NCBI GenBank assembly: GCA_036563645.1
Contig: DATCMA010000029.1
Coordinates: forward strand, 1-64,000
Length of the DNA: 64,000 nt
Origin: DATCMA01 sp036563645
GTDB lineage: Bacteria; Actinomycetota; Actinomycetes; Mycobacteriales; Micromonosporaceae
Direction of reading: 5' to 3'
Under the pieces are notes generated by a model that worked only from the letters and a program-made list of their open reading frames with translations, ran no database searches and had not been told where the DNA came from. Shown piece after piece: positions 43,389 through 51,198 of the stretch (the stretch's first letter is position 1; the number at the start of each line of letters is the position of its first letter). The position numbers were made by a program, and so were the translations under genes.

Positions 43389-45236
43389 CTAGTCCCTGAG
43401 TCGATAGACCACTGTGGACCCGATTTCCTCCCGGGTGATCCCCAGGGACTCCACGGGGCGGTTCACCGCGTCCTCCCAATCGGTGCCGGCGACGCGGTCG
43501 CGCAGCACCACCACCGTGCGCACGCCTTGCGCGCGCAAGTACGACACGCTGAGCGCGTCGGGGAACGACTTGGTCACGCGCCGCGTCTCGGCGAGACTGC
43601 GCGGGGTGAACCCGCTGCCGCCGTTGACGATCGGCTGGAACCTGCTGGTGGACCAGAGCATGACGTTCTGATCGATCTCCTGGCTGCTCGGCAGGACCAA
43701 CACCGGGCCCTCGACGATCCGCATCGCCTCCGGCTGCCGCGGCACGACCGGATGCGGGGTGGCGTTGAGGCCCTCGATGAGGACGAGGAGGACCGGCAGC
43801 AACGTCGCGAGGCGCAGCCAGAGGCCGGGGCGGGGTGGCACGCGCTCGGCGCTGATCGCGCGGACGCGTTCCGCGATGACCGAGACCGCTCCGGCCGCCA
43901 GGATGCCGAGGAACAGCGTCGTCCACAGCACGAGGCGACCCGGGGTGCGCAGCCCTTCCCAGCCGGGCAGGTACTCCAACAGCGGTCGGTAGGTGACGAC
44001 TCCGCCGAAGAAGCGCGTGCCCATCGCCAGCACCGCGGTGGCGAGGGTCCCGGCGAGCAGCAGCAGCCGCTGGCGGACGGTCCACACGGAGTACACGAGA
44101 CCGGCGGCCGCGAGCGCGTAGAGCACGTACCCGGGCAGCAAGGTCATCTCAGGAGGCCACGGCAGCGCGTCCCGCGCGTTCTCGTGCAGGCTGCCCAAGA
44201 TGCGGGACTCGGCCGGAGCCGTGAAGAACCCACTCGCCGGTGGGGAGTAGAGATTGATGTCCTCGATCGTCCGTTTCGCGTACGGATGCAGCTCGACGAC
44301 TCGGAAATACGGGATCGCGAGCAGCGCCCCGGTGACGGCGAAGATGGCGCCACCGGCGAGATCCGCGACGAGGAGACGCGCGCCGAAGGGCCGCGTCGTC
44401 TTGTGCCGCCACCGGTGGACGACCCACCGCACCACGGCGATCACCGCGATCAGCGCGAGGGCGTACGCGAACGGCAGCCCGATGCCGAAGCCGAGGCTGA
44501 TCTGCCACGCGGCGACGAGCCATCCCGCGAACGCCCAGGCGGGCTTCCTCCGCTCGGGACGGTAGCCGTGCCGCAGGGACCACCCGTGGCCCCGGGCGAG
44601 CATGGCCAGGGCGAGGGGGATGCCGCCGTTGGAGAGGATGTGCAGGTGGCCGGCTTGGGAGAGCAGCCAGGGCGCGTAGGCGTACGAGCCGCCGGCCACC
44701 GCCGCGCCGGTGCGGCTGGCGCCGAGTTGCCGCGCGAGGACGTACGCGCCAAAGAACGCGAGCGCGCGGGCGAGGACGAAGATGATGTTGTAGCGGAGCA
44801 CGGCGGCGGTCGGGCCTGATCCGATCATGCCGGCGGGCGCGTACCCGAGCAGCGTGTCGGAGAACGCGAAGCTCCATCGCTCGGGATAGAAGGCGTTGGC
44901 GTGCCAGAGCTGGCGGGGATCGGTCAGCAGGATGTGCCCGGACCAGGCCATTTGCCAAGCCTGGAGCGTGGGATCCCAGATGTCCTGGGGGATGGTGTAG
45001 AGCGGGTAGCGCAGCGTGGGCCAGGTCATGACCACGGCGAGCGCGAGCGCCCCGAGCGCGGCGAGGCTCCACTCGTGGCGGAGCACCCGGCCCACCGCGG
45101 ACAGGGCGCGGCGCACCCGGCCAGGGGGCGGTTCAGGTGCGGGCGCGAATGACGCCCAGCGGTCCATGTCCTGGTCGTCGCTCTCTTGAGGAGTGTCCGA
45201 TCGGTGGTCGATGCGGGCACTGTCGTCTGTGGTCAT
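43389..45236 (-). CDS. Polytopic membrane protein, GT-C glycosyltransferase-like
   Basis: The 615-residue protein has a polar N-terminus, about 11-12 membrane helices up to residue ~515, and a C-terminal soluble domain (PVLVLPSSQEIDQNVMLWSTSRFQPIVNGGSGFTP, then VVVLRDRVAG). The first loop carries DIWDPTLQAWQMAWSGHILLTDP and YPERWSFAFSDTLLGYAP, resembling GT-C family proteins; identification beyond that is not possible. ATG 45236 has GAGGACG upstream. The adjacent endonuclease IV gene is 25 bp upstream, so they may share a transcript. Confidence 0.75.
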   Translation of the reverse strand: MTTDDSARIDHRSDTPQESDDQDMDRWASFAPAPEPPPGRVRRALSAVGRVLRHEWSLAALGALALAVVMTWPTLRYPLYTIPQDIWDPTLQAWQMAWSGHILLTDPRQLWHANAFYPERWSFAFSDTLLGYAPAGMIGSGPTAAVLRYNIIFVLARALAFFGAYVLARQLGASRTGAAVAGGSYAYAPWLLSQAGHLHILSNGGIPLALAMLARGHGWSLRHGYRPERRKPAWAFAGWLVAAWQISLGFGIGLPFAYALALIAVIAVVRWVVHRWRHKTTRPFGARLLVADLAGGAIFAVTGALLAIPYFRVVELHPYAKRTIEDINLYSPPASGFFTAPAESRILGSLHENARDALPWPPEMTLLPGYVLYALAAAGLVYSVWTVRQRLLLLAGTLATAVLAMGTRFFGGVVTYRPLLEYLPGWEGLRTPGRLVLWTTLFLGILAAGAVSVIAERVRAISAERVPPRPGLWLRLATLLPVLLVLIEGLNATPHPVVPRQPEAMRIVEGPVLVLPSSQEIDQNVMLWSTSRFQPIVNGGSGFTPRSLAETRRVTKSFPDALSVSYLRAQGVRTVVVLRDRVAGTDWEDAVNRPVESLGITREEIGSTVVYRLRD

Positions 45237-45261
45237 CGCGTCCTCGTCTCCCGCTGGGCGG

Positions 45262-46035
45262 TTAGCCGATGCGGTTGCGCAGGAAGGCGATATCGGCTGC
45301 CTGGGCGTCCGCGCCGCCGGGGGTCTCCACGACCACCGGCGCGCCGGCGGCCCGGACGACGGCCGCCACCAGCTCTGGGTCGATCGTCCCGCGCTCGAGA
45401 TTCTCATGCCGGTCGCGCCCGCTGCCGAAGGCGTCCTTGGACCCGTTGGCGTGCACCAGGTCGATCCGACCCGTGATCGCCTTGATCCGATCCACCACGG
45501 TCAGCAGATCCTCGCCCGCCGCGTGGGCGTGACAGGTATCAAGGCAAAACCCCACGTCAAACTCACCGATCGCGTCCCAGAGCCGGGCGAGGGCGTCGAG
45601 CCGACGCGCGCACGCGTTGTCGCCGCCCGCCGTGTTCTCAATCAACACCGGGACAGGGAAGCCGCCCTCCTCCGCGGCGTACGCGAAAACCTTCCGCCAG
45701 TTGTCGAAGCCCGCCGCGATGTCGTCCCCCTTGTTGACGTGTCCACCGTGGACGACAAGACCCTTGGCGCCGACGCTCGCGGCGGCGGTGGCGTGGGCGA
45801 GAAGGAGCTTGCGGCTGGGGATGCGGATGCGGTTGTTGAGCGTCGCGACGTTGATCACGTACGGCGCGTGGATGTAGATGTCGACGCCCGCCGCACGCAG
45901 CGCCGCGGCGTCGGCCCGCGACTCCGGGGACGTCCAGCTCTGCGGATTGGTGAGGAAGAACTGCACGACCTCGGCGTTGCGGGCGGCGGCCTCCGCGAGT
46001 GGGTCCGTTGCGTCGACGTGGGCTCCGATGCGCAT
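45262..46035 (-). CDS. nfo: Endonuclease IV (AP endonuclease)
   Basis: This TIM-barrel zinc enzyme cleaves at abasic sites in base-excision repair. It has 257 residues, shorter than E. coli Nfo (285). Metal-site motifs are IGAHVDATDP, LVVHGGHVNKG, VLIENTAGG, FCLDTCHAHAAG and LVHANGSKDAFGSGRDRHENLERG. ATG 46035 matches the family start. A TAGGCT -10-like element (46043-46048, minus) lies 7 nt before it with no ribosome-binding site, suggesting a leaderless transcript. Confidence 0.92.
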   Translation of the reverse strand: MRIGAHVDATDPLAEAAARNAEVVQFFLTNPQSWTSPESRADAAALRAAGVDIYIHAPYVINVATLNNRIRIPSRKLLLAHATAAASVGAKGLVVHGGHVNKGDDIAAGFDNWRKVFAYAAEEGGFPVPVLIENTAGGDNACARRLDALARLWDAIGEFDVGFCLDTCHAHAAGEDLLTVVDRIKAITGRIDLVHANGSKDAFGSGRDRHENLERGTIDPELVAAVVRAAGAPVVVETPGGADAQAADIAFLRNRIG

Positions 46036-46233
46036 GTCGGCGAGCCTACGTCCCACGAATGACAGGACGGTGGGGTGTCGGGGGGGCGCGGGACGCGCGC
46101 GGTGTCCCGGCTCGTGGGCGCTGAGCGTCACTCACATCACGGGCGGTCGTTACGCCGATAGATGGCCGTCTTGCTGAGCGTCACGGCGCGTGTGGTGTCA
46201 CCGCCCGGATCGTCTCGTCTGCCAAGGAGGGGA

Positions 46234-47082
46234 ATGTCGCACCACGTGTGGTCGCGGGTCGCGGTGCTCGCGGGGGTCCTCGTCGCCACTCCGCTGCTCC
46301 TCGCGGGGACCGCGCGCGCGGCGCCGAGCCCGAGTGCGACCGCCGTGGCGGAGAACCGGCAGCTCGTCTTCACCGGGGGCAATCTGCTCGGGCTGACCTG
46401 CACCGCGGTCCCGAATCCGCCATCGATCACCGTACCTGCGGCCAGCGCTCTTGAGATCGTCAATGAGACCGGCACCCGGGCCCGCCTCGTCGTCGACGGT
46501 GTCGCGTGGGGCGAGATCGCTAAGAACTCGCGCGTGGAGATCCCTGTCGAGCGCGGGCCGCTGTCGCTCCGGCTCACGCCGACATGCCTCATCCCCAAAG
46601 AAGGGTCAGCGACCGTCTATGTCATGGCGGCGTCTCCCGCGCCGGTCCCCACGACGGCCGCACCCTCGCCGCTGCCGAGTTCCGCGGCGCGCCCGACAGA
46701 GCCCGCTAGCGACGTGAGCCAGGTCTCCCCGCCGGCGCCCGCACCCGCCACGACCGCGTCGGGGAGGCGTGAGCTTCTTCCTGGGGTGCCGGTATGGGAG
46801 GTCGCGGAGGCGAGGCCGGAGCCCCCGGGCACGCCGCGCGCGGTGGTTGAGGTCGAGCCATGGGCCACGCCGTCGACGGGTCCCGCGTCCGCGCGGCCTC
46901 CGTCGTCTGCTGTGGCGATCAAGCCCGGGGACGTGGTGGCGGAGCCCAAGCCGTTGTCGCCCGGGCGGAAGGGACCGCCGCTGCTCCTCGCACTTATCGC
47001 CACAATTTGCGTAATAGGCGTATCGGCTAGTGCAATTCAGGCTATTCTCGCTCAGCGAGCAAGCCGGACGGATCGGGCGTAA
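46234..47082 (+). CDS. Secreted protein with C-terminal membrane anchor
   Basis: The 282-residue protein has a signal peptide (SRVAVLAGVLVATPLLLAGTARA, cleavage near residue 29), a ~110-residue domain with two cysteines (GLTCTAV, LTPTCLIP), a long Pro/Ala/Thr-rich stalk and a C-terminal helix (LLALIATICVIGVSASAIQAILA). The layout suggests a domain held outside the membrane on a flexible stalk. ATG 46234 has AAGGAGGGG. No family is recognised. It lies upstream of the rpsF operon and divergent from nfo. Confidence 0.8.
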   Translation: MSHHVWSRVAVLAGVLVATPLLLAGTARAAPSPSATAVAENRQLVFTGGNLLGLTCTAVPNPPSITVPAASALEIVNETGTRARLVVDGVAWGEIAKNSRVEIPVERGPLSLRLTPTCLIPKEGSATVYVMAASPAPVPTTAAPSPLPSSAARPTEPASDVSQVSPPAPAPATTASGRRELLPGVPVWEVAEARPEPPGTPRAVVEVEPWATPSTGPASARPPSSAVAIKPGDVVAEPKPLSPGRKGPPLLLALIATICVIGVSASAIQAILAQRASRTDRA

Positions 47083-47327
47083 GATGCCGCGTCGGCACGC
47101 TCCGCGGGGCGCCGCCTATCCAACCTCGTCGGTGTGGTCGTTCCTCCCCAGGTCCCACCCATTGCGGATAGGTCGCGCCCCGCGGCCTTTCGCGCCCGGC
47201 GTCTCGCGCACCACACGCGGGCGCGCCGGCGCCGTATTGGCGTCCCCACGATGCGCTCCGGTATCCTGCTCAGGCTGTGCCTCTTACCAGGGAATCACCC
47301 CGGGCGGGCACGCCACCACGACGCATG

Positions 47328-47371
47328 ACCTCCTGCCACGGAAGGACCGTGGCCGCTAGACCAGAGGAGGT
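47328..47371 (+). promoter_or_regulatory. Structured rpsF leader, possible S6:S18 autoregulatory element
   Basis: ACCTCCT (47328-47334) is perfectly complementary to AGGAGGT (47365-47371), the rpsF ribosome-binding site. Between them an inner hairpin CCACGG-AAGGA-CCGTGG (47336-47352) is followed by CCGC. S6:S18 complexes are known to bind an exposed CCG in rpsF leaders of other bacteria, so this fold could hide the ribosome-binding site. A -10-like TATCCT at 47262-47267 is a candidate promoter. The rest of 47083-47327 shows no gene. Confidence 0.5.
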
Positions 47372-47380
47372 GAATTCGTC

Positions 47381-47671
47381 TTGCGTCATTACGAGATCAT
47401 GGTGATCCTCGACCCCAGCCTCGAGGAGCGCACCGTCGCCCCGTCGCTTGACACGTACCTCAACATCATTCGGAACGCGGGTGGCTCGGTGGAGAAGCTC
47501 GACGTCTGGGGCCGCCGGCGCCTCGCGTACGAGATCAAGAAGAAGGCTGAGGGCATCTACGCCGTTATCGATGTGCAGGCACCGCCCGCGGCGGTCGCCG
47601 AGCTGGACCGTCAGCTCCGGCTCAACGAGTCGGTGCTGCGTACCAAGGTCATTCGGCCGGATCTGCACTGA
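47381..47671 (+). CDS. rpsF: 30S ribosomal protein S6
   Basis: A 96-residue ribosomal protein that pairs with S18 in the 30S platform: RHYEIMVILDPSLEERTVAPSL, then VWGRRRLAYEIKKKAEGIYAV. It starts at TTG (47381), 10 nt after a perfect AGGAGGTGA. It heads the conserved rpsF-ssb-rpsR-rplI operon. Confidence 0.97.
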   Translation: MRHYEIMVILDPSLEERTVAPSLDTYLNIIRNAGGSVEKLDVWGRRRLAYEIKKKAEGIYAVIDVQAPPAAVAELDRQLRLNESVLRTKVIRPDLH

Positions 47672-47769
47672 CACGTGGACATGGCGCGCCCGGATCAGCC
47701 TCTCCGCTGTGTCGGCGGGTTCTGGCAGCCTTGCCGATGACGCAGCGGTGAGAACGCGAGGAGAGGCCC

Positions 47770-48261
47770 ATGGCAGGAGAAACCACCATCACGGTTATCG
47801 GCAACCTGACCGATGACCCCGAGCTGCGCTTTACCCCCTCGGGGGCGGCTGTGGCCAGGTTCCGTGTCGCCTCGACGCCTCGGTACCTGGATCGGGCCAC
47901 AGGCGAGTGGAAGGACGGCGAACCGCTCTTCCTCAACTGCACCGTCTGGCGGCAGGCCGCCGAGAACGTCGCCGAATCCCTCCAGCGGGGCACCCGCGTC
48001 ATCGTCGCGGGTCGGCTGCGTCAGCGGACGTACGAGACGCGCGAGGGTGAGAAGCGCACCGTCATCGAGCTCGAGGTTGACGAGGTCGGGCCGTCGCTGC
48101 GCTACGCCACGGCGAAGGTGCAGAAGATGACCCGTTCCGGATCCGGTGGCTTCGGCGGTGGTGGCCAGGCCAGCGACTTCGAGGACCCGTGGGCCACGGC
48201 GACCCCGGTCTCCTCGCCTTCTGGTCCGGGCGGCGACTTCGACGATGAGCCCCCGTTCTGA
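47770..48261 (+). CDS. ssb: Single-stranded DNA-binding protein
   Basis: A 163-residue OB-fold protein that coats ssDNA in replication, recombination and repair. The core is TTITVIGNLTDDPELRFTPSGAAVARFRVAS and FLNCTVWRQAAENVAESLQRGTRVIVAGRL. A Gly-rich linker leads to the acidic tip DFDDEPPF that recruits partner proteins. It sits in the rpsF operon. Confidence 0.97.
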   Translation: MAGETTITVIGNLTDDPELRFTPSGAAVARFRVASTPRYLDRATGEWKDGEPLFLNCTVWRQAAENVAESLQRGTRVIVAGRLRQRTYETREGEKRTVIELEVDEVGPSLRYATAKVQKMTRSGSGGFGGGGQASDFEDPWATATPVSSPSGPGGDFDDEPPF

Positions 48262-48305
48262 CCGAGCGTCCCGCGCTCGGAATCGCATACCAGGAGTCAA
48301 GAGCA

Positions 48306-48545
48306 ATGGCTAAGGCTGCGGCGGTTCGCAAGCCGAAGAAGAAAGTGAACCCGCTCGACAAGGACGGGATCACCTACATCGACTACAAGGACACGGCGCT
48401 GCTGCGGAAGTTCATCTCTGACCGCGGCAAGATTCGCGCGCGTCGGGTGACTGGGGTCACGGCCCAGCAGCAGCGGAAGATCGCCCGTGCGATCAAGAAC
48501 GCGCGTGAGATGGCGCTCCTGCCCTACACGACGATGAACCGCTGA
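48306..48545 (+). CDS. rpsR: 30S ribosomal protein S18
   Basis: A 79-residue basic protein with the S18 core IDYKDTALLRKFISDRGKIRARRVTGVTAQQQRKIARAIKNAREMALLPY. It lacks the N-terminal Cys zinc motif, so it appears to be the zinc-independent form. It follows ssb by 44 bp. Confidence 0.96.
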   Translation: MAKAAAVRKPKKKVNPLDKDGITYIDYKDTALLRKFISDRGKIRARRVTGVTAQQQRKIARAIKNAREMALLPYTTMNR

Positions 48546-48559
48546 GGGGAGATCACGAG

Positions 48560-49006
48560 ATGAAGATCATCCTGACGCAGGAGGTGTCCGGCCTCGGCTC
48601 CCCCGGCGACATCGTCGAGGTCAAGGACGGCTACGGCCGTAACTACCTGCTTCCGCAGGGCCTGGCGATCCGCTGGAGCAAGGGCGCCGAGCGCCAGGTC
48701 CAGGACATCCAGCGGGCTCGGAACGCGCGCGCGATCCGGGACCTCAACCAGGCCACCGAGGTCAAGCAGCAGCTGGAGAACCTGACGGTCACGCTCGCCG
48801 CGCGGGCCGGCGACGGGGGTCGCCTCTTCGGGTCGGTCACCCCCGCGGAGATCGTCGAGGCCGTGCAGAACGCGGGCGGGCCGGCGCTGGACCGGCGGCG
48901 GCTGGAGCTGCCCGGAAGCATCAAGTCGCTGGGCACCTACCCGATTCGGGTCAAGTTGCACCCCGAGGTGACGGCCGAGTTCACCCTCAACGTGGTCAAG
49001 GCTTGA
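48560..49006 (+). CDS. rplI: 50S ribosomal protein L9
   Basis: A 148-residue protein with the L9 N-domain MKIILTQEVSGLGSPGDIVEVKDGYGRNYLLPQGLA, a long connecting helix and the C-domain RLFGSVTPAEIVEAV. It is the last gene of the operon, 14 bp after rpsR, and is followed by a classic terminator. Confidence 0.97.
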   Translation: MKIILTQEVSGLGSPGDIVEVKDGYGRNYLLPQGLAIRWSKGAERQVQDIQRARNARAIRDLNQATEVKQQLENLTVTLAARAGDGGRLFGSVTPAEIVEAVQNAGGPALDRRRLELPGSIKSLGTYPIRVKLHPEVTAEFTLNVVKA

Positions 49007-49021
49007 TCCACACCGGATACC

Positions 49022-49058
49022 GGCAGGGGCGGCACGCGCCGCCCCTGCCTTCTTTTTT
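49022..49058 (+). terminator. Rho-independent terminator of the rpsF operon
   Basis: GGCAGGGGCGGC (49022-49033) pairs with GCCGCCCCTGCC (49038-49049) around ACGC, followed by TTCTTTTTT. It is the only terminator in the window with a clear T tract. Confidence 0.92.
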
Positions 49059-49161
49059 CTGCCGTTTCGCCGCTGTCCTGACGGTGAGTGCGGGGACGGG
49101 GTGACCGACCCCGCGGCGGCGACGACCCGCGGGCGGCCAGGTGGAGGCCGCCGACGCGCCG

Positions 49162-50910
49162 TCACCCGGTGAGGGCGGTGAAGAGCACGGTGGAGAGCCC
49201 GCCGCCGATCACCGCGGCCGCCAAGCCGAGGCTTACCGCGCGCCAGGTCCCGTTTGTCCAGCGCAGCACGATCGCCACGATCAGGCTCGCCACGAGCGCG
49301 ACGCCGAACTGGGGGATGCTCCGCGCCAGGGACGCGATCGCCGCCGCGCGTTCGGACTGGCAGCCACCGCCGTTCGCGTCCGTGACACACCCCGGAGGCG
49401 GCGGCGTGTTGTCGAGCGTCAACGTCCACAGACCGAGCAGCACGATCGGGAGGAGGAACCACAGCGTGGTGTAGATCAGGGTCGGGACGTAGCCGCCGGG
49501 GTCGTAGTCGAGGAGCTCCTCGTCGAAACGGTCAGTGCGCCGCCACAGGGGTGGGCGGTACTGCGGGCGGGTGAGCGAGCTGACCGGCGGGCGCGGGTAG
49601 CTGCCCGCGGGTGACCGCGGTGCCGAGACCGCCGGCGAACGGGGCGCGGTGCTCGGTGTCTCCACCCACCGGGGGTCGTCGGGAGCCAGCCGGGTCCCGG
49701 ACCAGAAGGTGGTATCGGCGGGCGAGGAGGGAGCGGTCTCCGTCGTCGTCCGGCGCCGCCGGCCACTGCGGGTCTGCCGATCGGTCCCGCTGGTTGCCGT
49801 CGCGTAGCCACTGGCCCCCCGCGCGGAGTCCCAGCTCGTTTGGCTGATGATCCGGTCGAATTGCCCGGTGTCGGCGGCCCGCTGCCACTGCCCCGCGGAG
49901 GTGGTGTCGCGCCAGTCCCGCGCGCGTCCGGCCGAACCCCAGGCATCGCTGTCCTGCGCTTGCGTCCAGCTCTGCGCGTAGGGATTCCGCCATTCGCTGG
50001 TGTGCCCGACCCGCATCCACTCGCCGGTGTCCTCGGAGCGCTCCCACTCGTCGGTCTCCGGCATGGTGCGCCACTCCCCCGTGTCCACCGGCGGTCGATC
50101 CCAGCTCGCCGTGGGATCGGAGCGCCAGTCGACGGCGGGGGATACCGGTGCGAGGCGGCTCGCGCCCTCCGCGGCGGATTCGTCGGCGACGCTTCGCCGG
50201 GACGACCCGCGGGTCGCGCCGGTCGATCCGGTGCGCCGCGCGTCACTCGTGCGGTAGCTGGTCGTGTCGTATTCGGTGGTGTCGTAGACCGAGGTGCCGT
50301 AACCGGTGGAGTCGCGGGTGGTGGCGCGGGCGCGGCGGGTGGTGGAGCCGATGTCGTCCCGCGTCGCGGAGTCCGCGCTGTTGCTGGTGACGGCGTACCT
50401 CGCGGTGTCGTAGCCGGTGGTCTCGCTGGTGAGCCGATGCCGGCCAGCGACGGTCCGCGCCGTGTCGTCGAATTGCGCTGTGTCGTCGACTAAAGCGTGG
50501 CGGGCGTGCGTGCCCGCACGCGAGCTGTCGTGGGCGTGGGACTCCTGGCCGTCATCGTCGTCATCGTCAGCGCGATGCCGGCCGACCTGATGGGGGATGT
50601 GGACAGCCGCGGCCTTCGGGGGACGCCAGTAGGCGTCGTCGACGTCAGCGATGATGGACTCGACGTCGCGGGACAGGCGGGACGACCCTGAGTCGTCACC
50701 CCACGAGGTGCTGAGATAACTCCAGGAGGAGCGCTCCGTGGCAGGGCGGGCATCGGCAGACGTCCTCTCCGCTTGGTCAACCCATGAGGTTGACGCGCGG
50801 CGCTCGTATGAGGAGCCGTCGCCGTATCCCCAATCCCGATAGCCCACCGCCGGAGCGTGACCTTTCTGATACTGATGGACAATCGGCCAAGCGGCTGGAT
50901 TCGTTGCCAC
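49162..50910 (-). CDS. Disordered Trp-repeat membrane protein, function unknown
   Basis: A 582-residue protein with no recognised family. Residues 1-260 are Asp/Thr/Ser/Tyr-rich and disordered, with Tyr repeats (STGYGTSVYDTTEYDTTSY). Residues ~262-360 form nonapeptide repeats with Trp at 280, 289, 298, 307, 315, 324, 333, 342, Phe351 and Trp360, in units such as RTMPETDEW and ERSEDTGEW. The C-terminus has three membrane helices (about 474-499, 531-551, 556-580) and a loop with two cysteines (508, 517). The GTG start has a weak ribosome-binding site. It is divergent from dnaB across a DnaA-box region and ends just after the rplI terminator. Confidence 0.78.
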   Translation of the reverse strand: MATNPAAWPIVHQYQKGHAPAVGYRDWGYGDGSSYERRASTSWVDQAERTSADARPATERSSWSYLSTSWGDDSGSSRLSRDVESIIADVDDAYWRPPKAAAVHIPHQVGRHRADDDDDDGQESHAHDSSRAGTHARHALVDDTAQFDDTARTVAGRHRLTSETTGYDTARYAVTSNSADSATRDDIGSTTRRARATTRDSTGYGTSVYDTTEYDTTSYRTSDARRTGSTGATRGSSRRSVADESAAEGASRLAPVSPAVDWRSDPTASWDRPPVDTGEWRTMPETDEWERSEDTGEWMRVGHTSEWRNPYAQSWTQAQDSDAWGSAGRARDWRDTTSAGQWQRAADTGQFDRIISQTSWDSARGASGYATATSGTDRQTRSGRRRRTTTETAPSSPADTTFWSGTRLAPDDPRWVETPSTAPRSPAVSAPRSPAGSYPRPPVSSLTRPQYRPPLWRRTDRFDEELLDYDPGGYVPTLIYTTLWFLLPIVLLGLWTLTLDNTPPPPGCVTDANGGGCQSERAAAIASLARSIPQFGVALVASLIVAIVLRWTNGTWRAVSLGLAAAVIGGGLSTVLFTALTG

Positions 50911-50953
50911 CGATGATAGTCACTCGCCGGCGGCCAACCGTGGGTAGTTTTCT

Positions 50954-51082
50954 CTATCCACAGGGTGGGGATCGCGAATGCGCAGCCTAGCGCCGATATC
51001 CACACCGCGCTGCGCCGGTTTTCCACAAGCTATGCACAGCGCGTCCACACGGCCGCCGCCGCTTATCCACAGCTTGTCCAGA
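50954..51082. promoter_or_regulatory. DnaA-box cluster in the dnaB promoter region
   Basis: In 130 bp there are CTATCCACA (50954-50962), ATATCCACA (50996-51004), TTTTCCACA (51019-51027), GCGTCCACA (51041-51049), a perfect TTATCCACA (51063-51071) and TTGTCCAGA (51074-51082), all in the same orientation. They fill the gap between the divergent Trp-repeat gene and dnaB, 117-245 bp before the dnaB GTG. This looks like DnaA control of helicase expression or a titration site. Confidence 0.7.
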
Positions 51083-51198
51083 AGTCCGTCCACGCTCACA
51101 TTTGGGGCGCTGACCTCGATTTTCGTATCGTCGACGGCGGTCAGAATGTGGTACCCACATGGGTCACGTCCGACGCAGTCAATGAGCGGAGGCTCCGG

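Noticed and set aside
50965..51198. N-terminal extension of DnaB from an upstream ATG
   Set aside because: It would place the DnaA boxes in coding sequence and gives an unusual leader; GTG 51199 has a good ribosome-binding site and the expected length.
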